A DNA stretch of 64,000 nucleotides from Uranotaenia lowii (GCF_029784155.1 NC_073691.1:62137746-62201745); one strand, 5' to 3'; shown: positions 11,727 to 22,788, counted from the stretch's first letter. The notes: a model not told the origin generated them from the sequence alone. Program-made: numbers and translations.

Positions 11727-13182
11727 GCTATATATTCTATCAAGATACTCGGCTGAAAAGTTTTTCGAACAAGTAGTCTGGGACATCGACACGTTTGTTC
11801 ACGGTGCTGCCACTCAGCGAAAAAGTCTTCAAACTTTCGACTTGCCTTCAAGCTTGCAAACACATACAAGTTTTGCATCTGGTCGACGAAATCACATAAT
11901 CATTAAAAATGAAAAACAATGTTTTCTAACTTTTCTGGGTTAAGTGTTTTTTTTTTCACAGAAGTCATTTTTCGACTTCTCTTGAGAAGTGGAGATGTGG
12001 TTGATTTTTGATCGCAAAGAATCGTTGCGGAAAAGTTGTAAAATGGTTATTCTTGAACTAAAATTTAAAGCTATGTTTCTCGTTATCTCTGAAACGTATG
12101 AAAAATGCATAAATAAAAACACAAATTTTAAATTTATCAATGAATAATTTTTTTTTTACGAAAATAGATTTAATTGAACTTGGAAATCATTAAAAAATAG
12201 TACATCCCGGAAGTGGGATCAAGAAAATCTTCATTGGAAGCCACGACACGCGGCATTCAGCCGATGATTCAACTACGACCACGGTTGCAGTTATATATGT
12301 TGTCTGTATGATACAGAAAATAATCGTATCAGCTTCTTGTTGCGTATCAATTCCTTCAGACATCAGACGTTGTCGCGAATTTTCATGAAAACTTTGCCAG
12401 GGATCGCAAGTAGGGTCAAACAATTGATGGCATCAGCTACAGCCACATCTATTAAGGGATTTATGACATCCTTTTAGGGATGAGGGGGCTCTAAACTTTG
12501 GGTAGCGGTTTCTGGATATCCATCACAGGCAGGATGGAAAATTTGTTGCGAAGTATTTCTCTGTATTATTCTTCTTAAAATTTACAAACCTGTGAAAATA
12601 TCAAATTATAATGTGAGAAAGCCCACGGGAAAAGCTACATATACCTGCCAGTTCTAACGTCCGGGTTCCGGTCCATCCGCCTTTAAGTTTGTTTTTTCCG
12701 CCTCACATACAGTAGGAGCAGCAGCTGACACTATCTCTGACAACGAACGAAAAAAATCTACTCCACCAGATGTAAACAAAAACGTCAACGCATGCTGTTA
12801 AGATTTTCGATTTTAAGGTTAAAGAATAATTCGTCAATAATTTTTTGGCGCTAGTGTTTTGTCCCCAAAATTTCTCAGAAGCTGATAGTACCTGCTAAAA
12901 TCCAATTTTCTCAGAAACGCATCAACATTTTTAATTGTGGGAGTTTTGCTGAAGATAAAATATTGGTCTATGACATTTCTTTAACAACTTTTTAATTTGA
13001 ACAAGAAAAAAAAGAAACATTTCAAAACAATGCCAAATTTATTTTGGTTTAAAAAAAAAAAAATTTACGGAAATCTGGAAAAGCTGAGTTCTGTAATAAA
13101 TTGAATTAATTGAAATAAATTATTTCTTACATTTAAAATACAAATAAAATAAAGTCAGGCATTAAAAGTTCGCTTAAACGTC
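11727..13182. other. Mixed AT-rich interval without assigned gene
   Basis: A GC-richer patch at 12190-12480 has an open minus-strand frame of 77 codons (12423 to 12190) that I cannot assign. The rest is AT-rich. Nothing else is supported. Confidence 0.35.
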
Positions 13183-13183
13183 A

Positions 13184-13255
<72 letters not shown>

Positions 13256-15273
13256 TCCTCATGGACTCGGAAACTACTGAACGAATTTACTAGGAACTTG
13301 GCAGTTGGGTTGACTGGAAGGAGAGGGGGGGGGGGGTCTCTCAAAAAAAAAAAAGACAAATGTTTGCTTAACTCGAAAACCGATCAAGCAAATGGTATCA
13401 AACTTGGGATGGGAGGGTATTTTGGTACGAGGAATGTTTCTTGAATATTTTGTACCCTTCCCTTGTGGGGACATAGAAAGGGGGAGGGGGACAAGCTTTC
13501 ATTTTTTTACATAACTCGAGAACTAATGACGCAAATGTGACCAAATTTGGCATGGAAGGGTATTCGAAAATAAGGAAAAATTCTCTGAAAGTTTGGAACC
13601 CCATCCATCTTCCAGTGGAGAAAAAGAAAGGGGAAGGGGTCTCCCATGACTTTTTTGCGTAGCTCGAACATTTATCAAGTAAATGGAACCAAATTTGGCA
13701 TGGAGAGATAATTGTGCACGTAAAAAAATTCTAGGATTATTTGGGACCCCTCCTTTTCCTTTCATTGGAAAGATAGGAAGGGGTGAGGATCTTTCCATAA
13801 AAATTGTGGTACAACTTGAAAACCAATAAAACAAATGGAACCCAATTTGGTATGGGAAAGTTTTTGAATAAGAGAAATGTTTCTATAACTATTAGATACC
13901 CCTTCCCCTGATATTGGAAGGATAGGAAAGGGGGAGAAGCGCTTTTATAAAACTTGTTTGCGTACCTTGAACAACACTTATCAAGTTATTGGCACCGAAC
14001 TTGACATGAAGAGAATTTTGGGTACGTAAAATGTTTCATAGGTGATTTGGCACCCCTCTCTCATTTTAATGGGGAGATGCTAAGTGCCAAGTGCCGATAC
14101 AATTTTTTTGTAAAACTGGAAAACTTAAAAGAAAATGGAACCGAATTTGGAGAGAATATTGAGATACCAAAAACATTTCTAAAATTATTTGGTACGTTCA
14201 TTCCAGTGAGCAAACATTAAGGGCAAAGGAGGTCTATCATACATTTTTTGAATTACTCGAATAACTTATCTAGCAAATCAAACCAAATTTGGTATGGGAA
14301 AGTATGAGAATACGTTAAAAGTTTTAATTTTAGACCTTTCACGTGATCCAGTCGGAGGCTGAGATGCGGGGTGGAGCTTCCATGAATTTTTATTTCGGGT
14401 GACTTGAACACTTATCTAAAGAATCCAAATCCAAATAGAAGGGTATTTGAGTACGAAAAGTGTGTTCATGATAAGTTGGCAGCCCCTATCCCTCCTTATT
14501 TAGACGGAATATATAAAGGGGATGCCTTGAACTAATCAAGCAAATTGACACAAATTTGGCATGGGAATGCATTTGGGTGCGATAGATGTTTTTAAGATTA
14601 TCCAAAGCACTTCTTCTCTTTTTCAGTGAGAAGAACGAATAAGATGAAGGGGGTTTTTTGTCATATCTCAAGAATTCATAAGGCAAATGAAATCAAATTT
14701 TATTAGAGACACGCCTTACAATTTGAAGGCCCCGTTAAAATATTTGTTGCGTAGCTCGAGAATGAATCATACATTTTTTTTGTAGAGCACAATCAAAATC
14801 TAATCAAGAAAGTGAAAGCAAATTGGCAATGGCAACTTTTTCCGATACGAAAAATGCTTCTATGATTGTTCGAAAACCCTTCTTTTTTCCAGGAGATAAA
14901 CAAGAAGGGGGCTGCCTTACGAGGTTTATATAACAACAACAAAATTTATATAGCAGAAGAATGTTTGATGATTTAGGATCTCACCTCTCTTTCAGTAAGA
15001 AGACGTGATGGAGGTTTTGTGCATGGCCCGAGAAATTCAAAACAATGATTTTAAAATATATTTTAGATCAGGTTTTGAAAATGAAAAAAAAAAAACAAAT
15101 CATTTCAGGAAATTGGGGATATTCATTTTCAAGCTAATATTGCAGCACACATTTTGAAGAGGTTGAAGCTGAATGATATTTAAGTTTGATTTAAAATTGT
15201 TTCAATCAAATTTTATTTTTTTTCAAAATGTCTTTTTTTTTTAAGATGTAGCAAAGCACACCAGGTCAGCTAG
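13183..15273 (+). mobile_element. Helitron-like non-autonomous element, copy 2 (5' end eroded)
   Basis: The 3' end TGTAGCAAAGCACACCAGG followed by TCAGCTAG (CTAG at 15270-15273) matches copy 1 (5679-5707). The interior repeats the same hairpin-unit array, from about 13258 to about 15020. The 5' end begins directly in an expanded TGTC microsatellite, without the TCTATATA start of copy 1, and the base after CTAG is A rather than T. This copy is therefore 5' truncated or rearranged. Not coding. Confidence 0.65.
13185..13255 (+). repeat. (TGTC)n microsatellite, ~18 units
   Basis: An uninterrupted TGTC run. The homologous position in the 3.65 kb element holds only about five units, so the run expanded after the copies diverged, or contracted there. 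ORFs of the S-V-C-L type over it are artefacts of the repeat. Confidence 0.95.
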
Positions 15274-15707
15274 AACTTCAATAAAAATTCTATCCGCTCA
15301 TTTCCACTAACTTACTTACTTAACCTTCCAAAGCCATTCGCAAAATATCCGTTTCGGGGAAATTTGAGTTGTTGTTTGATTTTGTTCTCCTGGCTGTAAA
15401 TGTTAACCGATTTTAATAATATTATATTCATTGAGTAGGTAATTTAGTCTTCTTACTCAACATTCCAAAATAAAGTCGAAAACTATTACCAGGTTATCAG
15501 AAACTGGTTCAGAAAGTAAAAAGTCCGGAAAATCAATTTTCTTTTTAAAATACTCATAACTCTTGATAGCTTCTCTGTATTTAAGAGTTTTTTTTATGTT
15601 TGAAATTGTGAAGAATCCATCTATCTGACAATGTATAGATATGTTGGGGTCCAATGAAAGTTTTGACCGTTATCTCAGATCTTCCGATAGAAAAAAATCT
15701 TTCCTTG
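15274..15707. other. Interval between Helitron-like element and LINE
   Basis: AT-rich, with only a 65-codon shadow frame. No feature recognised. This is the 3'-side flank of the LINE insertion. Confidence 0.4.
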
Positions 15708-15720
15708 AAAAAACGACATT
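15708..15720 (+). repeat. Target-site duplication of the LINE, left copy
   Basis: AAAAAACGACATT here is repeated exactly at 20224-20236 on the other side of the LINE. It lies next to the poly-T (poly-A of the minus-strand element). Confidence 0.9.
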
Positions 15721-15741
15721 TTTTTTTTTTTAAAATATGTC

Positions 15742-15747
15742 TTTATT
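15742..15747 (-). terminator. LINE polyadenylation signal AATAAA
   Basis: TTTATT on the plus strand reads AATAAA in the element's sense, about 11 bp before the poly-A tail. It is the likely 3'-end signal of the LINE transcript. Confidence 0.75.
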
Positions 15748-15964
15748 TGTATCAAATCATCATTACACTTATATTACATTATTGCATTAAACTAGGTGTT
15801 CAGCTCAATAATGAACTGTTCATAGCCCTATAAGTAACTAGATTATAAAAATTTATTTATAAGATTTAAATTTGCTGAGCGCAATCAAGTTTTTAATATA
15901 GGAGAACATCCTGTAATAGCAAAAATATTTTATACTTAAAACTAAACACTATCTTAAAATTAAA

Positions 15965-18622
15965 CTAAACATAAAGAGAACGAATCTCTGCGATGGAAGA
16001 CTGCATCGATTTGCCTCTGAAGTTGGAGATGATGTTGTTGGCCATCTCTCCGATCGATTCAATGCCTGCAATCCGATGAAGATCTTCGGTGCTGTGCCAA
16101 GGTGGAAGCCGCAAAATCATTTTCAGAACTTTGTTCTGAATCCTCTGAATGGCTTTCTTCCTCGTCGCGCAGCAGCTAGACCAAATCGGAACTGCATACA
16201 TGATCGCTGGTCGGAAAACTTGTTTGTAGATGAGCATCTTATTTCGCAGACACAACCGGGATTTCCTGTTGATGAGAGAATAAAGAGATTTAGTGTATTT
16301 ATTACATTTAGATTGAATATCTTCAATGTGATTTTTAAAAGTAAGATTCCGATCAAGTGTAAGTCCCAAGTACTTCACGTGATCAGACCATTCTAATGAA
16401 ACCCCATTAAAAGTTATGGAATGATTTTCATTAGGTTTTAAAATATTTGCTCTTGGCTTATGGGGAAATAAAATAAGTTGAGTTTTGGAAGCGTTAGGTG
16501 AAATTTTCCACATTTTCAAGTTATTCAAAAAGGAATTTAAATTTTGTTGCAATCTACTGCGTACCACCCGTAAATTTCGACCTTTGGCTGAAAGCAAAGT
16601 ATCATCAGCAAATAATCTTCTACATTTTCCTTCTGGGACATCAGGAAGATCAGAAGTAAAAATATTGTATAAAATAGGCCCAAGTATACTACTCTGAGGG
16701 ACACCAGCTCTAATGGGTGTCCTTTCAGAGCATGAGTTTTGATAGCTTACTTGTAAGGTTCGGCTAGTCAAATAATTTTGAATAATTTTGGTGAGATATA
16801 CAGGAAAATCAAATCGAGCTAGTTTAGCTACTAAACCTTTGTGCCAAACACTGTCAAAAGCTTTTTCAATATCAAGAAGAGCAACACCAGTTGAATAACC
16901 TTCAGATTTGCTAGCGTTAATCATATTAGTTACACTCAAAAGTTGATGTGTAGTAGAATGTCCTTGACGAAAACCAAATTGTTCATCAGGGAAAATAGAA
17001 TTCTGATTAATGTGAATCATCATTCTATTCAAAATAACTCTCTCAAATAGTTTACTTAAAGAAGGAAGCAAACTAATTGGTCGATAACTTGAAGGCTCTG
17101 AAGCACTTTTTCCAGGTTTCAAAATTGGAGTTACTTTGGCATTTTTCCATTTATTGGGAAAATAAGCCAAATGAAAACATTTGTTGAAAATTTTAACTAA
17201 AAAATTTAAAGTGCTTTCAGGCAACTTTTTAAGAAGAATATAGAAAATCCCATCTTCCCCCGGAGCTTTCATATTTTTAAATTTTTTGAAAATCAATTTA
17301 AGTTCATCAATATTTGTCTCACAAGAACTTTCAAACACATTTTGCTTAGAAAGAATATCATCAAATTCTAGGGAAATTTGAGCATCAATTGGACTTACAA
17401 CGTTTAAATTAAAATCATGAGCAGACTCAAATTGTTGGGCTAATTTTTGAGCCTTTTCTGAATTAGTTAAAAGAAGTTTATCCCCATCTTTCAAAGTAGG
17501 AATTGGCTTCTGGGGCTTTTTCAGAATTTTTGTTAATTTCCAAAATGGCTTTGAGTAGGGTTTTATGTCCTCTACTGCTTTAGCAAAATTTTCATTACGA
17601 ATGAAATTTAAACGACGTTTGATCTCTTTTTGAAGGTCGCAATAAATTAATTTCAAATAAGGATCCCTAGTTCGTTGAAATTGGCGTCGACGAATGTTTT
17701 TCAGTGGTATCAAAAACTGAAGATCATCATCAATTAAAGGTTGATTAAACTTATGTTTAACTTTAGGTATTGAAGCGGCTTTAGCATTGACTATTGAAGT
17801 TGTCAAATTTTCTACAGCCACATCAATATCGTCTATTGAATTTAGTGGAACGTTTACATTTAAATTACGTTCAATAAAATTCATATATCGCTCCCAGTCA
17901 GCTTTTTGAAAGTTAAAAGTTGATTTTAAAGGGTTTTCAATGGGACTTTGGGATAAAGAAAATGTTACTGGAAGGTGGTCTGAATCGAGGTCCGCATGAG
18001 TAACTAATTGACTACAATGCTCGCCTAAATCCGTTAGAACCAAATCAATTGTGGAAGGATTTCTAATTGAAGAAAAACAAGTATGCCCATTAGGATATTC
18101 AACAGTATAATAACCTGCAGAGCAGTCGTTAAATAAAATATTCCCATTTGAATTTGATGAAATATTATTCCAAGATCGGTGTTTTGCATTAAAGTCACCA
18201 ATAATAAAAAATTTAGATTTATTTCTGGTGAGTTTTTGTAAATCTCCCTTCAAAAAATTTTTCTGTTCACCGCTGCATTGGAAAGGCAAATATGCGGCAA
18301 CAATAATAATTTTCCCCATAGAAGTTTCTAATTCAATTCCAATTGTTTCTAAGACTTTTGTATTGAAAGAAGGAAGAAGTCTAAATTTGAGACGACTATT
18401 GATGACAATAGCTACACCCCCACCTTGTCGATCAAGTCGATCATTTCGTAAAATTTTAAAGAAAGCATTGCTTTTCAAGTTATTGTTTGGCTTTAAAAAA
18501 GTTTCAGTGATGGCAGCAATATGTATGTTTTGAGTTTTCAAAAATAGAAAGAATTCATCTTGGTTAGCCAGCAAAGACCTAGCTTTCCAATTCATAATAT
18601 TTAAACATCTATTTGGATCCAT
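15965..18622 (-). CDS. LINE ORF2: apurinic-type endonuclease and reverse transcriptase, 885 aa
   Basis: The N-terminal endonuclease (residues 1-about 225) shows ITETFL with E40, IGDFNAKH with D143 and SDHLPV with D215-H216, the catalytic signature of the APE-like nuclease that nicks the target for target-primed reverse transcription. The reverse transcriptase (about 450-740) shows SYRPISLLPSLSKLFERVI, FGFRQGHSTTHQ, ALLDIEKAFDSVW (D584) and LFADDTLL (F671-D674). The GVPQGS motif reads GVPQSS, a Gly-to-Ser change whose effect is unknown. No RNase H follows, as in the Jockey clade. The ORF starts at ATG 18622 and overlaps the end of ORF1 by 14 nt in another frame, so translation probably depends on reinitiation or a similar coupling. 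About 900 aa is normal for the family. Confidence 0.93.
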   Translation of the reverse strand: MDPNRCLNIMNWKARSLLANQDEFFLFLKTQNIHIAAITETFLKPNNNLKSNAFFKILRNDRLDRQGGGVAIVINSRLKFRLLPSFNTKVLETIGIELETSMGKIIIVAAYLPFQCSGEQKNFLKGDLQKLTRNKSKFFIIGDFNAKHRSWNNISSNSNGNILFNDCSAGYYTVEYPNGHTCFSSIRNPSTIDLVLTDLGEHCSQLVTHADLDSDHLPVTFSLSQSPIENPLKSTFNFQKADWERYMNFIERNLNVNVPLNSIDDIDVAVENLTTSIVNAKAASIPKVKHKFNQPLIDDDLQFLIPLKNIRRRQFQRTRDPYLKLIYCDLQKEIKRRLNFIRNENFAKAVEDIKPYSKPFWKLTKILKKPQKPIPTLKDGDKLLLTNSEKAQKLAQQFESAHDFNLNVVSPIDAQISLEFDDILSKQNVFESSCETNIDELKLIFKKFKNMKAPGEDGIFYILLKKLPESTLNFLVKIFNKCFHLAYFPNKWKNAKVTPILKPGKSASEPSSYRPISLLPSLSKLFERVILNRMMIHINQNSIFPDEQFGFRQGHSTTHQLLSVTNMINASKSEGYSTGVALLDIEKAFDSVWHKGLVAKLARFDFPVYLTKIIQNYLTSRTLQVSYQNSCSERTPIRAGVPQSSILGPILYNIFTSDLPDVPEGKCRRLFADDTLLSAKGRNLRVVRSRLQQNLNSFLNNLKMWKISPNASKTQLILFPHKPRANILKPNENHSITFNGVSLEWSDHVKYLGLTLDRNLTFKNHIEDIQSKCNKYTKSLYSLINRKSRLCLRNKMLIYKQVFRPAIMYAVPIWSSCCATRKKAIQRIQNKVLKMILRLPPWHSTEDLHRIAGIESIGEMANNIISNFRGKSMQSSIAEIRSLYV

Positions 18623-20039
18623 GAGGGAATCGCAAAGTCATAATAATTTTGTTAGCATAATTAAAAGAAGTTTGGAAAGCTTCAAACATTGAATTAGCTT
18701 TCAACATAAGTTGCATCATTTCCATTAAATTTTGATGCAAAAATTTTAATTTTTCCTCAGTAATCTCACCCAAATCAACAAAATTGTTAGGATCAGAAAA
18801 TGAAGGAGAAGAAAAAGTATTTGAATTTCGGGGATTTTCCCAAGCCTTCGCATGAACGTTGAGACTTGGTTTTTTCCCATTTTTATTAGTTAAACCTGAA
18901 GAGGGCAACCCATTTTCAACCACCTCTGAGAACGATAAACAACGAGTCTGTGGCGCAGAATCAGCCCAGGTAACATTAAAATCACTTCGGGTATTACCCA
19001 GCCGTGATTCCAATGTAGGCCGAGGCTGACTGCGAACAGGCAGGTTGTTTGCCGGTCTGACGTGTGTAGACGAAAAAGAGGAAGGAGGAGAAGAAACTTT
19101 TCTGGAAACTTTGGGGTTTTTCCTAGAAGCAACAATTTTTGCCCTAACGGGACAATCTAGAGAATTCGAGGAATGATTACCTGCGCAATTCGCACACTTA
19201 AAAAATTCTGTTTTTGGCTTATCACCACCAAAAAGGCATTTAGATTTTTCATGATCGAATGAGCCGCAAAACATGCATCTGGCATTCATTCTACAATTTT
19301 TAGTGCCATGACAAAAAGCTTGACAACGACGACATTGCGTAATATTTTGAAGAAAATTGGTAGAAGATTTACGAAAAGGTTCGAATTTGACTCGACAATG
19401 AAACATAAGACGAGCCTTTTCAAGAATTTGCAAATTATTAACCTGATCCTTTTTAAAATGGATCAAATAAAGTTCAGGAGCAAAACCAACACTACTGGTA
19501 TTATTCGTGTTGGTTCTTTTCCTCATTAGAATTACTTGAATTGGAGAAAAACCTAACAAAGAATTTAATTCAGCTGTGATCTCATCCGGTGTTTGATCGC
19601 CAGTGAGACCACGAAGTACAACTTTAAATGGACGATCACTTCTAGTGTCGTACGTAAAAAATTGGTGTTTTTTATTATTCAAATAATTTAAAACCTTTTG
19701 AAAATCATTAAGAGATTCCGCCAATATACGAGCAGTTCCCCTTCGACCGATCTGAAAAGAAATCTTCACATCCTTGACGGAAGTGACGATTTCTTTTCGA
19801 AAGGCATTGAAGTCAGGAACCGTGACCGTTATTGGTGGAATCTTTTCGTTTTTAAGAGTATAAGAAGAAGAAGGTTTCTTAGTACTCTTATCAGAATTAA
19901 ATATGAATATTTCCTCATCACCGATGTTATGAAGGACATCGAATGAATTGGAAATTTCAACTTTTTTGGGCGATGGACCTGAATTAGGCTCGGCAATCCG
20001 TTTACGTCCGGCCCTTGAGCCGGCCGATGACTTCCCCAT
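18609..20039 (-). CDS. LINE ORF1: Gag-like nucleic-acid-binding protein, 476 aa
   Basis: An open frame extends up to 20288, but the start at ATG 20039 (MGKSSAGSRAGRKR) is preferred. The upstream codons are hydrophobic, UTR-like, and run past the element's 5' boundary. The central part contains a PRE_C2HC-like/RRM-like region (TARILAESLNDFQKVLNYLN, FKVVLRGLTGDQTPDEI). It is followed by three zinc knuckles: CRRCQAFCHGTKNC, CMFCGSFDHEKSKC (both CX2CX4HX4C) and CANCAGNHSSNSLDC (CX2CX3HX6C). This order is typical of Jockey ORF1, which packages the LINE RNA. The C-terminus is Ser/Asn-rich with a short helical tail (LHQNLMEMMQLMLKANSMF). The stop TAG lies inside the first codons of ORF2. Confidence 0.9.
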   Translation of the reverse strand: MGKSSAGSRAGRKRIAEPNSGPSPKKVEISNSFDVLHNIGDEEIFIFNSDKSTKKPSSSYTLKNEKIPPITVTVPDFNAFRKEIVTSVKDVKISFQIGRRGTARILAESLNDFQKVLNYLNNKKHQFFTYDTRSDRPFKVVLRGLTGDQTPDEITAELNSLLGFSPIQVILMRKRTNTNNTSSVGFAPELYLIHFKKDQVNNLQILEKARLMFHCRVKFEPFRKSSTNFLQNITQCRRCQAFCHGTKNCRMNARCMFCGSFDHEKSKCLFGGDKPKTEFFKCANCAGNHSSNSLDCPVRAKIVASRKNPKVSRKVSSPPSSFSSTHVRPANNLPVRSQPRPTLESRLGNTRSDFNVTWADSAPQTRCLSFSEVVENGLPSSGLTNKNGKKPSLNVHAKAWENPRNSNTFSSPSFSDPNNFVDLGEITEEKLKFLHQNLMEMMQLMLKANSMFEAFQTSFNYANKIIMTLRFPHGSK

Positions 20040-20223
20040 GCTGGAAAGAAAAGAGAAAATATGAATAAAAGAAAATGAAAATAATTTTAGCACTGAAAAG
20101 TGCTGATTGAAATACAGGTAAGGAAAAAATAAATAATGTAAAATGTTCCTGCAGGTACACAGCAACGATACGATGCTCCGGCGTACGTGTTGACGGCTCA
20201 ACGGTACAGATGGAAGTCTAAAA

Positions 20224-20236
20224 AAAAAACGACATT
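20224..20236 (+). repeat. Target-site duplication of the LINE, right copy
   Basis: Exact second copy of AAAAAACGACATT (15708-15720). It sits inside a longer A run, so the element's 5' boundary is uncertain by about 3 bp. Confidence 0.9.
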
Positions 20237-20412
20237 TAGTTTTGGCTTTGCTTAGCTGTATTTCACTTACCAATGAATCGATTTTCAAAACTCAAATTTT
20301 AATTTCTTGTCGTTAATTTGATCATTATTTTCATAGAACATACTTGGTTTATCAAAATTCCCAGTTCTTCAGTATATTGGAATGATGATAAAGAGGTTTG
20401 AAATGTGCGCTT

Positions 20413-20429
20413 CGGGTCATATTGACCCG
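20413..20429. repeat. Short palindrome CGGGTCATATTGACCCG
   Basis: 7-bp perfect arms around TAT. It lies 16 bp before the 3' end of the truncated LINE ORF. Function unknown. Confidence 0.6.
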
Positions 20430-20444
20430 AACAGCTTTGGAGGG

Positions 20445-21497
20445 TTAATGATCCCGCGCCGATCCTCCGGTGCATAGGGCCGTGGTAAAAGACCTCCACT
20501 GTTGACGATCCGGAGCCAGCGTCTTCGCCTGGTCCCAGTCAAGATTCTCGTCGACAGTTCGGATTTCAGCGGCTAGGCTTCGCCGCCACGAGTTTCTGGG
20601 CCTGCCTCTTCTTCGATGACCATCTGGATTCCAGTCAAGCGCCTCTCTGCAAATCTCGTTTCCATCTTTTCGCAGCGTGTGCCCAATCCATCTCCACTTA
20701 CGTTCCAGAATCTCGATTTCTAGCGCCCTTTGATGACACCGGCGATGTAGTTCCTCATTCGAGATCCAGTTGCCAGGCCACCAAGCGCGGATGATGTTCC
20801 GCAGGCAGCGGTTTACAAATACTTGCAATTTTCGCGTCGTCACCGCATATGTGCACCAAGTTTCGCACCCGTACAGCAATACGGATTTGACGTTTGAGTT
20901 GAAGATTCGGATTTTTGTTCGTAGAGAGATCTGGCGTGACCGCCAGATGTTTCGGAGAATCGCAAACGCAAATCGGGCCTTTCTGATCCGGGTTTCGATG
21001 TCTTTCCTGGTACCACCATCAGGCGTTATCTGGCTACCAAGATACTGGAAGCACTCCACTTTCTCAACTTGTTGCCCAGCTACCATGAAACTGGAGGGAT
21101 TTCCTGTGTTGATCTTCATCGACTTGGTCTTTCTGACATTGACTTTGAGACCTGCTGCCTTTGAGCTTTCGGTGAGGTCGTCGAGTTTGCTCTGCATGTC
21201 CGGTTGTGTTTGGGCGAGCAAAACAATATCGTCAGCCAGGTCAAGGTCGTTCAGTTGCTCCATTGTTAAAGGATTCCACGGCAATCCTCGGTTCGGTGCA
21301 CAGTCGATCGATCCAGTCAGAATCTCATCCATTACGATGAGGAAAAGTAGCGGTGATAAGATACATCCTTGTCTCACTCCAGCAGTTACCGGGATTGGTT
21401 CGGACAAGACACCATCGTGCAAGACCTTGCACGAAAATGCCTCGTATTGTGCTTCGATGAGATGGACTAGTTTCTCTGGGACCCCACTCATTTCCAC
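20445..21497 (-). pseudogene. 5'-truncated non-LTR reverse transcriptase fragment, second LINE family
   Basis: 350 codons of the second half of a reverse transcriptase: VTAGVRQGCILSPLLFLIVM, LNDLDLADDIVLLA (catalytic ADD), FQYLGSQITPDGG, SVLLYGCETWCTYAVTTRK and the C-terminal RKWRWIGHTLRKDGN and RRRGRPRNSWRRSL blocks. These C-terminal blocks belong to RTE/CR1-type LINEs, not to the Jockey copy next door. The endonuclease and the N-terminal RT (fingers, first catalytic Asp) are missing, so this is a dead 5' truncation, the usual outcome of incomplete reverse transcription. GC is much higher than in the flanks. The frame has no internal stop, so the insertion is fairly young. No clear target duplication found. 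Confidence 0.85.
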
Positions 21498-21510
21498 TAT
21501 CTTTATTTAA

Positions 21511-22785
21511 ATTCTTAAGATGTTTTTTCCTAAAAAAGACATCCTTTTTCACCGATAAAGCCGATACATCTAGTAACAATTCTTTTATTAAATATCAATA
21601 GCTCATAGAGATAACTATTTCTCATTTAATCACAAATTTCTTAACGAATGTCTAAGAACTTACAATTTACAAGTTACAAGTTACAATTTCTCACAGTATA
21701 TTCTAATGGCTCTTCAATTATTAAAATTTAATTTTTCTCATAAGCTAGATATGCAAAGTTATTCGAAATTCTACCGTTTGATGTGACATTATTGCTTTCT
21801 ACATTTCCTGAAGATAGCAAAAGGAAAAACTTGTGTTTTTTAGGATCTGAGTATATGAAAAAATGGAGATTTCTTACGTTGCCGCAGAGGGTTTTCAATG
21901 CTGATCCCTCAAATGAATTATTGATAAAATTGAAATCGTTGAAATAAGGTGTGGGAACCTGGAATTCAGGAATATATAGAGCAAACTTTTGTGATGCTTG
22001 AAAGTTAGCTAACATAGTCATGAAATAAGGATATAGGAAAATTGAAATTGAAAGCAAGAAAGATTTCACTGAAAAAAAAAAAAAACAACAACATAAAATA
22101 ACAGCTCAGACAAGATATTACGTCCAGCTTGTATCTTTCTTCTTGGTATTAAAAATAAGATAGTTACATTTAAAAAAGTTTGTTTAGCTAGCAAGGCAGT
22201 ACACATAGTTGAGGTTGATTTTTTTGAGGATTTTTTAAGACTCGATCACGGATCATGATTAAAAATAAACAGAACTTGAAAAATGCAACATAATATGATA
22301 AAAATAGAGAGAATACGTTCTACATTTGTAGAAGGTCGACAATACAGGAAGTTAGATTATTTTAATGATTAAAAGTTAAAAATCCGGAACGTCTGGTAAT
22401 TTCGATTAAAAAGTATAGGAAAAATGGCATATTTAAGTTATAAAATTAGACAAATTAAAAATACCATGGAGTAAAGGGTAAATATAACAAAAATAGAAAA
22501 ACGGAAAATTAGCAAGTAACAAAAACCAAACTATGGATTCCACAGTTCAAATATTATACAAATGATATGATTATGAATAAAAAAAATTGATTATAAAAGA
22601 GTAAGAAAATCATAAAAGGATCGAGAAATATTAGAAAATGACAGAAGATCAAAGATTTGAAGGTAATAAAGCCAGAAAAATTTTAGAAACTTAAGGAATC
22701 CGAATGTAATAACATTGAGCAAACAAATAAAATAAAATAAAACATTAAAAATTGAAAAAGTTTCAAAACAAAGAATCAAATAACC
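21511..22785. other. AT-rich interval without recognised feature
   Basis: Short ORFs at 21728-22069 and 22591-22974 (minus) are low-complexity, F/I/L-rich and unconvincing. No TIRs seen. Confidence 0.4.
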
Positions 22786-22788
22786 AGA

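Larger units (their letters stand above)
15721..20223 (-). mobile_element. Full-length Jockey-clade (Juan-like) LINE with poly-A tail and 13-bp TSD
   Basis: This minus-strand non-LTR retrotransposon spans about 4.5 kb. In transcript order it has a 5' UTR (20223-20040), ORF1 (Gag-like), ORF2 (endonuclease plus reverse transcriptase), a 3' UTR, an AATAAA signal (complement of 15742-15747) and a poly-A tail (T run at 15721-15731). The perfect duplication AAAAAACGACATT flanks it. Both ORFs are open throughout. Intact ORFs and a clean TSD imply a recent insertion. Jockey elements usually carry an internal promoter in the 5' UTR; I did not identify its motifs. Confidence 0.93.

Noticed and set aside
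12190..12423. 77-codon minus-strand ORF as a transposase remnant
   Set aside because: No catalytic motif or family resemblance that I could support.
13184..13444. ORFs beginning with SVCL or QTDR repeats
   Set aside because: Translation of the TGTC microsatellite, open on both strands.
19040..20288. Longer LINE ORF1 starting at 20288
   Set aside because: The first 83 codons run beyond the element's 5' boundary (20223) and are UTR-like; ATG 20039 is preferred.
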